Shown: piece by piece, positions 8,632 to 16,082 of the stretch | Layout: each line of letters starts with the position of its first letter | Numbering within the stretch: the first letter of the stretch is position 1 | Assembly (NCBI GenBank): GCA_947175435.1 | Contig: CAMWMS010000010.1 | Location: 1-33,946 of the forward strand | Source: an uncultured Lachnospiraceae bacterium | Lineage (GTDB): Bacteria > Bacillota > Clostridia > Lachnospirales > Lachnospiraceae | Length of the DNA stretch: 33,946 nt | Direction of reading: 5' to 3' | Position numbers and translations under genes: made by a program | The notes under the pieces: generated by a model | Told to the model about the DNA's origin: nothing | The model's database searches: none | What the model saw: the letters and a program-made list of their open reading frames with translations, nothing else

Positions 8632-8660
8632 ATTATACTTTTTCACGTTTTATCTGTTTA
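8632..8660 (-). promoter_or_regulatory. Probable sigma-A promoter of the CdaR-like gene
   Basis: On the minus strand, TAAACA (8660-8655) and a perfect TATAAT (8637-8632) are separated by 17 bp. The predicted start near 8625 leaves a leader of about 140 nt, with no recognisable riboswitch. Confidence 0.6.
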
Positions 8661-8740
8661 GACATTTTATACAAATATTTTACAGTATCCGAAACAGTCT
8701 GCATACCGCTTGAAAAAACTGCTGTAAATGCAAAAAACTC

Positions 8741-8769
8741 TCGTCAAAATAAAAATCCTGTGTTATAAT
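8741..8769 (+). promoter_or_regulatory. Probable sigma-A promoter of the YjfB-family gene
   Basis: TCGTCA (8741-8746) and a perfect TATAAT (8764-8769) are separated by 17 bp. The leader would be about 87 nt. A CCGATTT at 8823-8829 recalls a sigma-28 -10 box, but no TAAA box sits at the right distance. Confidence 0.65.
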
Positions 8770-8862
8770 TTAAATAAATATAGCACAAGATCGTTTTATG
8801 TATTTTCGGAGTCTGCTTACGGCCGATTTCGAAAGAAGCGTTTCAGGAGCAGGAGGATCATT

Positions 8863-9054
8863 ATGGATATTGCAGCATTATCTATGGCCATGGCACAGGT
8901 CAACACACAGAGCGCATACGGTGTAGCTATGTTGAGCAAATCTCTCGATCTGGCTTCCTCCACCGGCGACCAAATCGTAGGCATGATGGATGCCGCCGCT
9001 ATGGAGTTATCCGTAAATCCGCATATCGGTGCCAATATTGATATTTCCGTATAG
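8863..9054 (+). CDS. YjfB-family small protein (putative motility protein)
   Basis: 63 residues. The start is the ATG at 8863, with AGGAGG six bases upstream; a longer in-frame reading from 8728 has no ribosome site and enters the promoter region. The sequence begins MDIAALSMAMAQ and ends near NIDISV, with an Ala/Met/Ser-rich amphipathic middle and no membrane segment. This matches my recollection of the YjfB family, small proteins named as putative motility proteins and common in flagellated Bacillota; their biochemical role is not known. It stands alone on the plus strand, with its own promoter and terminator, and no flagellar genes are near. Confidence 0.75.
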   Translation: MDIAALSMAMAQVNTQSAYGVAMLSKSLDLASSTGDQIVGMMDAAAMELSVNPHIGANIDISV

Positions 9055-9086
9055 GACTTTGGTTTCCCGAAGAATTAACGGTATTA

Positions 9087-9126
9087 AAAATCTCAACCCT
9101 GATAAGAGGATTGAGATTTTTTATTT
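9087..9126 (+). terminator. Intrinsic terminator after the YjfB-family gene (likely bidirectional)
   Basis: The stem AAATCTCAA/TTGAGATTT with an internal loop is followed by TTTTATTTT on the plus strand. The minus strand also has a T-run, so it may serve the convergent cvfB-like gene that stops at 9167. Confidence 0.8.
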
Positions 9127-9166
9127 TCCTGCACAACGCATTCGCCGCGCGCATCATCTAAAATAC

Positions 9167-10000
9167 TTATATAGAACGGATTGCCCTCTCCGTAATCTGA
9201 ATCTTTCCTTCCTTAAGCAGATGGCCCACCGCTCGTTTGAACTCGTTCTTGCTCATCTGCATCTCTCGGCGGATCACTTCTGGCGATGCCTTGTCCGTAA
9301 ACGGGAGCGCGCCGTCGAAGCTGTCGATAGCCTCCATAACCCGCCTCGCATCTTTCTCGATCTGTAAGTATGCCTTCTCCCGAATGCTCAGATTCAGCTT
9401 GCCATCCTCTTTCACACCGGTGACACGTGCCTGCACCACATCCCCGATCCTTATCTCGCCATACAGCTCTTTTTTCGGAATCAGACCCGAATACTTATCA
9501 TCCACTGCCACAAATGCGCCGAAATTATCGCTGATCTCATAGACCGTTCCGCTGACTCTGTCCTCTTTACCATATGGACTCTCCATGGACAGATAAGGAT
9601 ACACATTCATAGTCGCACACAGCCTGTTACTCTTATCAATATAAAGCGCCGCAAGGCACGTCTCTCCAGCCGCTACTTTCCGGGTCTGTTCCTTATAAGG
9701 AAGCAGTAGATCCTTCTCAAGCCCCCAATCCAAGAACGCTCCCACCGCGCTGATTTGCGCGACCCGTAGTCTTGCCACGCCGTGCAGCGTCAGCTTCGGC
9801 ATATGAGTAGTGGCGATCAGACGATCCTTAGAATCGCGGTAGACAAACACCTCCACCTCATCACCTGTCCGCGCCTGCTCGGGCACCTGTTTCTTCGGGA
9901 GAAGCACCTTGTCTTCGCCGCCCATACCATCACTCAGATATACACCGAACTCCACTTTCTTTACGATCTGCAGAGTCTGGATCTCTCCCAACCGAATCAT
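9167..10000 (-). CDS. cvfB: CvfB-family S1 RNA-binding protein
   Basis: 277 residues from the ATG at 10000, which has GGAGG a few bases upstream; ten further in-frame codons exist upstream but lack a ribosome site. The N-terminal part and middle hold repeated S1-like (OB-fold) segments (for example VSGTVYEISDNFGAFVAVDD and QARVTGVKEDGKLNLSIR). The C-terminus (about 215-277) is a winged-helix domain of the kind found in CvfB/YitL, with MSKNEFKRAVGHLLKEG. Members are about 280-300 residues and bind RNA; in staphylococci CvfB affects virulence gene expression. The cellular RNA target here is unknown. It follows the thioesterase gene closely and is probably co-transcribed with it. Confidence 0.88.
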   Translation of the reverse strand: MIRLGEIQTLQIVKKVEFGVYLSDGMGGEDKVLLPKKQVPEQARTGDEVEVFVYRDSKDRLIATTHMPKLTLHGVARLRVAQISAVGAFLDWGLEKDLLLPYKEQTRKVAAGETCLAALYIDKSNRLCATMNVYPYLSMESPYGKEDRVSGTVYEISDNFGAFVAVDDKYSGLIPKKELYGEIRIGDVVQARVTGVKEDGKLNLSIREKAYLQIEKDARRVMEAIDSFDGALPFTDKASPEVIRREMQMSKNEFKRAVGHLLKEGKIQITERAIRSI

Positions 10001-10040
10001 ACTTGCACCTCCATGCTCTTCCTGACGCAAACACCTTCAC

Positions 10041-10757
10041 TCATCTCTGTCCTGATATTTCCACAATACAATAAGGTTTCCCGTCTTCTTTGTTCAGCGA
10101 TACCGTATGTAACGTACCGTCCCCACTTACCGCCGTAACGGGACAGATCATATCATCCAACACAGCCTGACTCTTATATTCCACCCGAAGTTGTCCGACG
10201 GCAAAATCCTTCGGAATATATTCCATCGCCATGCGCACGTACTGTCCGTTATTAACATGATTGTTCGTGTCCAGATGATGTGACCGCACCTTAAAAGGTT
10301 CCATCTTCTTTCCGTCCGCAGGTACATTAATCTTGCGTGGTGCATACTCCATCGGATATTTATCTTCCAACACATACTCCGCCAGCATCTTCTCATTGGG
10401 TTTCGCCGGCACCATCTTTTCCACATCCATCAGGCTCCAGATGGAATTGGCATAAGCCAGCACTTCTCCCGCCTGCGTCCTCATCTCAAAATTACGGCAT
10501 CCTATAAATCCTCTGAAATCATATGGCGCCGTGCCGATAACGATCCGCTCACACAGATGCGGATATCTGTTCACGCAAATCTGCCACGCTGATAAAAGCC
10601 ACACCTGGTTCAGTTCATTAAAATAGTCCACTCCCAGCCCGATATCTTCCGAATGAAATGTGGAGCAGTCCTGGAAATAATCCAGAAGCGATTCAAGTGT
10701 CATATTGCCGTCCACACCTACTTCGCTGTACCGTACTCTGCTTTCAAATGTATACAA
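10041..10757 (-). CDS. Acyl-ACP thioesterase (double hotdog family)
   Basis: 238 residues. The protein resembles bacterial relatives of plant FatA/FatB thioesterases, which release fatty acids from acyl carrier protein. Two hotdog halves are visible. The first begins RVRYSEVGVDGNMTLESLLDYFQD-C; the second carries HHLDTNNHVNNGQYV (about 152-166), with the conserved Asn and His of the family's active site. The start is TTG at 10757, placed by an AAGGGAAG ribosome site and by alignment of the typical N-terminus (YTFESRVRYSE). Such enzymes in gut Clostridia may tune lipid chain length or export fatty acids; the physiological role is not clear. Immediately upstream lie the tRNA-Gln gene and its terminator. 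Confidence 0.88.
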   Translation of the reverse strand: MYTFESRVRYSEVGVDGNMTLESLLDYFQDCSTFHSEDIGLGVDYFNELNQVWLLSAWQICVNRYPHLCERIVIGTAPYDFRGFIGCRNFEMRTQAGEVLAYANSIWSLMDVEKMVPAKPNEKMLAEYVLEDKYPMEYAPRKINVPADGKKMEPFKVRSHHLDTNNHVNNGQYVRMAMEYIPKDFAVGQLRVEYKSQAVLDDMICPVTAVSGDGTLHTVSLNKEDGKPYCIVEISGQR

Positions 10758-10789
10758 TGTCTTCCCTTCTTTCTAAATAAGACAAAAAC

Positions 10790-10813
10790 AACTCGGCTGA
10801 TCTCTCAGCCGAG
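10790..10813 (-). terminator. Terminator after tRNA-Gln
   Basis: The perfect 9-bp stem CTCGGCTGA/TCAGCCGAG with a 4-base loop is followed on the minus strand by TTGTTTTTG. It sits within 10 bases of the tRNA 3' end. Confidence 0.85.
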
Positions 10814-10821
10814 CCTATCAA

Positions 10822-10893
10822 CTGGGCTACAAGGATTCGAACCTTGAAATGACGGAGTCAGAGTCCGTTGCCTTACCGTTTGGCGATAGCCCA
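10822..10893 (-). tRNA. tRNA-Gln (anticodon CTG)
   Basis: A complete cloverleaf can be drawn. The acceptor stem is TGGGCTA/TAGCCCA. A D-arm lies around AAACGGTAA. The anticodon stem ACGGA/TCCGT has loop CTCTGAC, giving anticodon CTG (reads CAG). The T-arm is CAAGG-TTCGAAT-CCTTG, and the discriminator base is G. The 3' CCA is not encoded. It is a single-gene transcription unit with a near-consensus promoter and its own terminator. Confidence 0.95.
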
Positions 10894-10906
10894 TCAACAA
10901 TTAAGG

Positions 10907-10935
10907 ATTATATAGGATATTATCCCTTTTTGCAA
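10907..10935 (-). promoter_or_regulatory. Promoter of tRNA-Gln
   Basis: On the minus strand, TTGCAA and a perfect TATAAT are separated by 17 bp, and the -10 box ends 14 bases before the tRNA 5' end. Confidence 0.85.
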
Positions 10936-10999
10936 GTGTTTTTATAAATTTTTTTGGAAAAACTCTCAAAAATATATTTCTGCTCTGATTTTGACAAAC

Positions 11000-11039
11000 G
11001 CCCCTTCTTATAAAAATCGAAAAATCTATAAGAAGGGGC
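11000..11039 (-). terminator. Terminator of glutamine synthetase III gene
   Basis: The perfect 13-bp stem GCCCCTTCTTATA/TATAAGAAGGGGC with a 14-base loop begins 33 bp past the glnA stop. The downstream T-run on the minus strand is short (GTTTGTC). Confidence 0.75.
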
Positions 11040-11071
11040 TTTGTTTATCACTCCATTTATGGTCTTACATC

Positions 11072-13183
11072 TTAAATCTCAAACATCAACTCGCCATATG
11101 TAGGAAGCGGCCAGATTTCCTTATCGACGATCATTTCCAGTTCATCCGCCGGAGCACGTAACTCATCCATAATAGCCCTAACTGTATCCTTGTAGAAGAA
11201 CGCCTGCGCCTTCACATCTTCCATCGCAGAGGCTTCTTTCTCAGCTTTCTCGAGTTTATGAAGAGCCGTCTGCATAGCCGTCAGCTTCTCACTCACTTCC
11301 CGTAAGATTTCCGTCTGTGTAGAAGCATCGACTCCTGCTGCCTTCACTGCATTCACGGTATCCGCCAGAGATTTGGAATACTTAACCACTGCCGGAATAA
11401 TCTGCTTGCCGGCCATATCGATCATGGCAAGAGCCTCGATATTGATTGTTTTCGCATAAGTCTCATATATGATCTCCTCACGGGACTCCAGTTCCACTTT
11501 CGTGAAGATACCGAACTTCTCGAAGAGCTTCACCGCCTTATCGGTGGTAATCGTGTTTGCCGCCTCGATCATGGACTTAATATTCGGCAGTCCTCTTCTC
11601 TGCGCTTCCGCTACCCAATCCTCGGAATAACCGTCACCGTTGAAGATAATTCTCTGGTGTGCAGTCATATATTCCTTGATCAGATCATGGATAGCAAGCT
11701 CCAGATTATCTGCTTTCTCTAATCTGTCCGCCGCCTCGCAGAACGCCTCCGCCACGATGGCATTCAATGTCGTATTCGGGCTTGCAATAGAATCGGCAGA
11801 ACCCACCATACGGAACTCGAACTTATTTCCCGTAAATGCAAAAGGTGATGTTCTGTTTCTGTCTGTCGCATCCTTCTGAAAATCAGGTAATGTCTTAACA
11901 CCCGTCAGAAGCTTGCCGCCCTCTTTTACGCTGGTTGCTTCACCAGTCTCAATCAACTGGGTAACCACATCTTCAAGCTGCTCGCCTAAGAAGATAGAGA
12001 TAATCGCCGGAGGAGCCTCATTTGCACCGAGTCTGTGATCGTTACCCACATCGGAAGCCGACTGTCTGAGCAGATCTGCATGAGTATCTACCGCTTTCAT
12101 GATGCAGGCCAGTACTAGAAGAAACTGTATGTTATCGTTAGGCGTATCACCCGGATCCAGAAGGTTCACGCCGTTATCTGTAGTGATCGACCAGTTATTA
12201 TGCTTACCGGAACCATTCACGCCTGCATAGGGTTTCTCATGCAGCAGACATCTCATACCGTGACGAATCGCAACCCTCTTCATCGCCTCCATAACCAACT
12301 GGTTATGATCTACCGCGATATTAGCCGTCTCATAGATGGGTGCCAGCTCATGCTGTGCAGGAGCCACCTCGTTGTGCTGTGTCTTAGCAGTCACACCCAA
12401 CTTCCACAGCTCCTCGTTCAGATCTTTCATGTATGCGCCCACACGCTCTCTGATGACGCCGAAATAGTGATCTTCCATCTCCTGCCCCTTCGGTGCCGGC
12501 GCGCCGAACAGGGTACGTCCTGCAAACATCAGGTCGGTTCTCTTCATAAATAAGTCTTTATCTACCAAGAAATATTCCTGCTCCGGTCCTACGGAAGCCG
12601 TCACCTTCGTCGCTTCCGTGTTGCCGAACAGCCTCACGATACGCAGCGCCTGCTCACTGAGCGCTTCCATGGAACGTAAAAGCGGTGTTTTCTTATCCAG
12701 CGCCTCACCGGTATAGGAGCAGAATGCCGTCGGAATACACAGGATCATGCCGCAGCCGGATTCTTTCAGAAAAGCCGGAGACGTAATATCCCAAGCGGTA
12801 TATCCTCTCGCTTCGAACGTAGCGCGCAGACCCCCGGAAGGAAATGAAGATGCATCCGGTTCGCCCTTAATCAGCTCCTTACCGGAGAACTCCGTCAACA
12901 TTCTGCCTATCTCGTCAGGATGTGATACGAAAGCGTCATGCTTCTCCGCCGTAATACCCGTTAGCGGCTGGAACCAGTGCGTATAGTGCGTTGCGCCGTT
13001 CTCTACCGCCCAGTCCTTCATAGCCTTAGCGACCATGTTCGCTGTATTCATGGACAGCTCGCCGCCTTCATTCATAACCTTTACCACTTCTTTGTACGCA
13101 TTCCTCGTCAGACGTTCCTGCATCTTGCTGAGTGTAAATACGTTCTTTGCAAAAATCTCTTCCACATTAAATACTTCACTCAT
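11072..13183 (-). CDS. glnA: Glutamine synthetase type III (GlnN class)
   Basis: 703 residues from the ATG at 13183, placed by the GGAGGAG ribosome site at 13192-13198; an upstream in-frame extension reads through the leader RNA and is not real. The enzyme makes glutamine from glutamate, ammonia and ATP, the main ammonia-assimilation step. Length and motifs are those of GSIII (about 700 residues, dodecamer), not GSI. Visible motifs are the GSIII N-terminal domain (LRATFEARGYTAWD), the glutamate/ATP site (SVGPEQEYFLVD, KHNNWSITT) and DHRLGANEAPPAIIS. The C-terminal helical part is long and includes a coiled coil of Glu/Lys/Ala. It is transcribed alone. A leader of about 250 nt with an attenuator-like hairpin suggests control by transcription termination. 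Confidence 0.96.
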   Translation of the reverse strand: MSEVFNVEEIFAKNVFTLSKMQERLTRNAYKEVVKVMNEGGELSMNTANMVAKAMKDWAVENGATHYTHWFQPLTGITAEKHDAFVSHPDEIGRMLTEFSGKELIKGEPDASSFPSGGLRATFEARGYTAWDITSPAFLKESGCGMILCIPTAFCSYTGEALDKKTPLLRSMEALSEQALRIVRLFGNTEATKVTASVGPEQEYFLVDKDLFMKRTDLMFAGRTLFGAPAPKGQEMEDHYFGVIRERVGAYMKDLNEELWKLGVTAKTQHNEVAPAQHELAPIYETANIAVDHNQLVMEAMKRVAIRHGMRCLLHEKPYAGVNGSGKHNNWSITTDNGVNLLDPGDTPNDNIQFLLVLACIMKAVDTHADLLRQSASDVGNDHRLGANEAPPAIISIFLGEQLEDVVTQLIETGEATSVKEGGKLLTGVKTLPDFQKDATDRNRTSPFAFTGNKFEFRMVGSADSIASPNTTLNAIVAEAFCEAADRLEKADNLELAIHDLIKEYMTAHQRIIFNGDGYSEDWVAEAQRRGLPNIKSMIEAANTITTDKAVKLFEKFGIFTKVELESREEIIYETYAKTINIEALAMIDMAGKQIIPAVVKYSKSLADTVNAVKAAGVDASTQTEILREVSEKLTAMQTALHKLEKAEKEASAMEDVKAQAFFYKDTVRAIMDELRAPADELEMIVDKEIWPLPTYGELMFEI

Positions 13184-13226
13184 TTTTTCATCTCCTCCAT
13201 TCCAGCTTGTGGGTATCACACTGTAT

Positions 13227-13346
13227 GTATCAGCAGATTCGTAAGACTTCGTCTTACTCATTCGCGTTGCTCGTCGTAAGCCTTCCGCAGCATGCTTACG
13301 TGCGAGCACGACGCCTGCTGTGGTAAGCTTCCGACTCTGCTGATAC
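13227..13346 (-). ncRNA. Structured leader element upstream of glnA (unclassified)
   Basis: A perfect 11-bp outer stem (GTATCAGCAGA at 13227-13237 with TCTGCTGATAC at 13336-13346) encloses further hairpins: GTAAGAC/GTCTTAC (13241-13257), and a stem TGCTCG/CGAGCA (13268-13308) around GTAAGC/GCTTAC (13276-13299). The element lies between the attenuator and the glnA ribosome site. It could be a leader RNA or an inserted palindromic intergenic repeat. No known riboswitch class was recognised. Confidence 0.5.
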
Positions 13347-13350
13347 GCGC

Positions 13351-13385
13351 AAAAAAGTGTTCCAAAAATATGCCTTTTGGAACAC
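13351..13385 (-). terminator. Attenuator-like terminator in the glnA leader
   Basis: The perfect 11-bp stem GTGTTCCAAAA/TTTTGGAACAC with a 7-base loop is followed on the minus strand by TTTTTT. It lies about 50 nt after the predicted glnA start site and before the gene. Nothing is encoded upstream on this strand for it to end (the LysR gene stops at 13475, on the same strand, and is the only alternative client). It could therefore serve as the lysR terminator, as a glnA attenuator, or as both. Confidence 0.7.
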
Positions 13386-13438
13386 CATCGTTCATGATAC
13401 CACTATGTCGAACCGTTTCAATCAGCGATTCTTTTTAT

Positions 13439-13467
13439 AAGATACATTACTTTTTATGAAAATGCAA
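13439..13467 (-). promoter_or_regulatory. Possible promoter of glnA
   Basis: On the minus strand, TTGCAT (13467-13462) and TATCTT (13444-13439) are separated by 17 bp. If it is used, the start site near 13432 lies upstream of the attenuator-like hairpin. Confidence 0.5.
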
Positions 13468-13474
13468 GAGAAAA

Positions 13475-14362
13475 TTATAAAAAATCTTTTCTCTGTTTTA
13501 TTTCGCCTAACACTTTGATAACCGTCTCTAATGTTGGATTCAGAAACTTATTACGATTATAAGATAAATGATAGTTTTTTTCCCAAACTCCGCCACTGAT
13601 GGGGAGCATTTTAACTTTATAATTGGAATACAACTTTTTTGCCATACTACGAGGTACAAGAGCATATCCTAGACCGACTTCTGCTAATTCTATCAACCCT
13701 AACGTACTTGTACTTTCAACAACAATATTCTGTGGATAACCATTCTTTGAAAATTCAGAATCTATACGGTTTCTCATTCCACTTCCTTTTTCCCGTAATA
13801 ATAATGGCATTTTAGATAGCTGTTCAAGGCTGATACATTCCTCATGATATTGATCTGCTGAACAACAAGCCACAATACTATCTTGAAATAATGGTAGTGC
13901 CATTTTCGTTTCTTTGTCTGCAATTTTATCATAAATGGCAAAATCTATCTGATTATCTGTCAGGAGCTGGTCTATCTGCTCGTTATTATGTATACATATT
14001 TTTAACGTGATATGGGGTATTTCTGTATTGATTGCGACTACTATATGGGATAGGAATGTTTCCGCCACAGAAACATTCACTCCAAGCCTGCATTTTGTAA
14101 AAAATGTTCCATTACGCAATACGGAAATGGATTCGTCATATTGTTCCAATAAAGTATCTGTGTATTGAAGAAGGACATTTCCTTCTTCTGTAAGATAAAT
14201 TTTGCGGTTGATGCGGTCAAATAATTTTGTATGATAAAAAGCCTCCAGTTCTTTTACGGCTATACTGACGGAAGGTTGCGTGATATTAAGCCTTTCAGCC
14301 GCAGATGTGATACTTTTACATTCACATACTGTTTTAAATATTTGTAAATGTCTGATTGTCAT
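13475..14362 (-). CDS. LysR-family transcriptional regulator
   Basis: 295 residues. The N-terminal winged helix-turn-helix (1-60; SITSAAERLNITQPSVSIAVKELE) is typical of LysR proteins. Residues about 90-290 form the periplasmic-binding-protein-like inducer domain. The gene is divergent from the chrA pair, the usual arrangement for a LysR regulator and its target, so it probably controls the chromate-type transporter. The effector is unknown. The gene is visibly AT-rich compared with glnA and the U32 gene around it, as is the chrA pair. The ATG follows a GGAGTAACC ribosome site. Confidence 0.9.
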   Translation of the reverse strand: MTIRHLQIFKTVCECKSITSAAERLNITQPSVSIAVKELEAFYHTKLFDRINRKIYLTEEGNVLLQYTDTLLEQYDESISVLRNGTFFTKCRLGVNVSVAETFLSHIVVAINTEIPHITLKICIHNNEQIDQLLTDNQIDFAIYDKIADKETKMALPLFQDSIVACCSADQYHEECISLEQLSKMPLLLREKGSGMRNRIDSEFSKNGYPQNIVVESTSTLGLIELAEVGLGYALVPRSMAKKLYSNYKVKMLPISGGVWEKNYHLSYNRNKFLNPTLETVIKVLGEIKQRKDFL

Positions 14363-14491
14363 GGTTACTCCATATATAGATATTTGCTTATGTTTAAAAT
14401 ATTAATATACGAATTGATTAATGTCAATGCAGAGATTATTCTGATAATAGATTTATATTATGATTAGCAAACGCGGAGAAGAGTCTGTACC
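14363..14491. promoter_or_regulatory. Divergent lysR-chrA control region
   Basis: This very AT-rich spacer holds both promoters. ATTAAT half-sites at 14400-14405 and 14416-14421 form an interrupted palindrome that could be a LysR-type operator. TTGATT (14413-14418) with TATTCT 17 bp further on is a weak chrA promoter candidate. Confidence 0.35.
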
Positions 14492-15064
14492 ATGAAAAAA
14501 ATCACAAATATATTTTTAATCTTTTTGAAGATCGGCGTATTTACTTTTGGAGGCGGCTATACCATGATTACCTTACTGAGAAATGAATTTGTTTCCAAAA
14601 AGCAGTGGATTATAAGTGATTTGTTTCTTGATATGGTTGCCATTGCCGAATCAACACCGGGACCTATAGCAATCAATAGTGCAACTTACATCGGCTATCA
14701 TATAGCCGGTTTCAATGGTGCTCTTGTGGCAACAACAGCTGTCTGTATCCCTTCTTTTACGATAATATACATCATTTCATCATATTTTGACAGTTTTCTG
14801 AAATTGTCTTATGTCAGCTATGCCTTTGATGGTATCCAGGCATGTGTGGTGTACTTAATAATTTCCGCAGCAATACAGATGTTAGCCGGTGTTCGTAAGA
14901 CTTTTTTTAATTTGGTAATTGTAAGCACTATATTTATTACAATGCTTATATTTTCCGTATTGTCCATTGACTTTTCAACGGTATTCTATATTCTTATTTG
15001 CGGTATGATAGGTGTCGCAAGGGATTTTATCAAGTTAATACCTCGTGGAGAAAATAAAAAATGA
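14492..15064 (+). CDS. chrA: Chromate transporter family protein, first half (short-chain ChrA)
   Basis: 190 residues. This is a single CHR domain with about five to six membrane segments. The motif FTFGGGYTMITLL is near the N-terminus (17-29), and ESTPGPIAINSATYIG (52-67) is the family signature. Short-chain CHR proteins come as adjacent pairs that together equal one long ChrA. The second member overlaps by 4 bp (ATGA), so the pair is translationally coupled and probably forms a heterodimer. The family includes chromate exporters, but many members in gut anaerobes have unproved substrates. Divergent from the LysR gene. Confidence 0.9.
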   Translation: MKKITNIFLIFLKIGVFTFGGGYTMITLLRNEFVSKKQWIISDLFLDMVAIAESTPGPIAINSATYIGYHIAGFNGALVATTAVCIPSFTIIYIISSYFDSFLKLSYVSYAFDGIQACVVYLIISAAIQMLAGVRKTFFNLVIVSTIFITMLIFSVLSIDFSTVFYILICGMIGVARDFIKLIPRGENKK

Positions 15065-15633
15065 TTTATTTTCAATTATTTTGGCAGTTTTTAAAAATCG
15101 GCACAGTTTCATTCGGCGGTGGATATGGCATGATTTCTCTGATACGCGAAGCCGTACTGACAAATAACTGGCTAACAGAAAACGACTTTCTGGCATTTAT
15201 TGCTGTTTCGGAATCAACACCGGGACCATTAGCTGTGAACATGGCTACTTTTATCGGTGCCTCACAAGGAGGTATTTTAGGTGCTTTTCTCGCAACCCTT
15301 GGAGTTATTTCACCGGCTTTTATCATGATACTTATCATAGCTTCCTGCATGAAAAATCTATTAAAATATGCAGGCGTTAAAGCCTTTCTTGCTGCTGTTC
15401 GTCCTTGCATCGCCGCTTTGGTACTGGCAACGGGAATTAATATGGGATTGAGCGTTTTTTGCGGTATAAAACAGATAACAGATTCTTTCAATATAAGTTA
15501 CAGCAGGTTTTTTATATTTTTAATAATTTCATGCATAGGGATTATTACAAAAAAAATAAAGCAGAAAACACTTTCCCCGATTTTGATGATAATGATATCT
15601 GCATGTCTTGGGATTGTGGTTAATCTGATATAA
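15061..15633 (+). CDS. Chromate transporter family protein, second half (short-chain ChrA)
   Basis: 190 residues, the same length as its partner and clearly homologous to it. SFGGGYGMISLIREAV (17-32) and ESTPGPLAVNMATFIG (52-67) align with the first gene. It has about five to six membrane segments; the two halves are expected to sit in opposite orientation in the membrane (known for short-chain CHR pairs, not visible directly). The ATG overlaps the upstream stop. The C-terminus reaches LGIVVNLI. There is no strong terminator; the gene converges with the MIF-like gene 46 bp away. Confidence 0.9.
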   Translation: MIYFQLFWQFLKIGTVSFGGGYGMISLIREAVLTNNWLTENDFLAFIAVSESTPGPLAVNMATFIGASQGGILGAFLATLGVISPAFIMILIIASCMKNLLKYAGVKAFLAAVRPCIAALVLATGINMGLSVFCGIKQITDSFNISYSRFFIFLIISCIGIITKKIKQKTLSPILMIMISACLGIVVNLI

Positions 15634-15679
15634 ATATACGAAACTATATTGTCTGCTTCTTGCTCAAAATTACTGTTAA

Positions 15680-16021
15680 CTAAAAATTGTTCCCATTCCA
15701 TCCCCAGTTTTCGGTCAGCATATAACTGACATACACCCTGTCCGCAGATATTCCGAGGTTATCAGTCAGTATGTTCGTAACCTTGCCCGTAAGGGTCTGC
15801 ATAGCGCTGCTCGAAGCGTTTCCGTAAAGCTGTACCTCCACCATAGCGGCAGGCGCGTCCGTACCCTTGAAGTAAAGCGTGTGATCCCCCTCAACGCCAA
15901 CCATGAGCCAGCCCTCGTTCTTACCGGGAATTGCGGTAATAGCATTTCCCAGAGCGGACTTAATACTTTCAGCTTTCTCCTTTGTAACGTTTACATTTGC
16001 TTTAACATTTATAAATGGCAT
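15680..16021 (-). CDS. MIF-like tautomerase (macrophage migration inhibitory factor family)
   Basis: 113 residues. The length and the whole course of the sequence match MIF. It begins Met-Pro-Phe-Ile, so removal of Met exposes the catalytic N-terminal proline. It ends SADRVYVSYMLTENWGWNGNNF, close in pattern to the C-terminus of animal MIF (SPDRVYINY...GWNNSTF). Members tautomerise phenylpyruvate-like substrates and act as trimers. There is no signal peptide. An AAAGGAG ribosome site precedes the ATG. Base composition is richer in GC than the chrA pair next door, so it probably does not belong to that cassette. Role in the cell unknown; action on host cells is only a possibility. Confidence 0.88.
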   Translation of the reverse strand: MPFINVKANVNVTKEKAESIKSALGNAITAIPGKNEGWLMVGVEGDHTLYFKGTDAPAAMVEVQLYGNASSSAMQTLTGKVTNILTDNLGISADRVYVSYMLTENWGWNGNNF

Positions 16022-16082
16022 AAAAACTTTCTCCTTTAAAATTATTTTTGTTTACATATCTGCTCATGAAAATCTGCAAAAA

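Noticed and set aside
8800-8830. Sigma-28 (flagellar) promoter for the YjfB-family gene
   Set aside because: CCGATTT is present, but no TAAA box lies 14-16 bases upstream, and a better sigma-A promoter is found at 8741-8769.
13184-13309. 42-residue N-terminal extension of glutamine synthetase
   Set aside because: The frame is open, but it runs through the hairpin leader and past the GGAGGAG ribosome site that fits the ATG at 13183.
13351-13467. ANTAR-binding double hairpin in the glnA leader
   Set aside because: I looked for two short stems with hexaloops having A1 and G4. Candidate loops (for example in ATC-ATGAAC-GAT) do not fit, so only the terminator hairpin is claimed.
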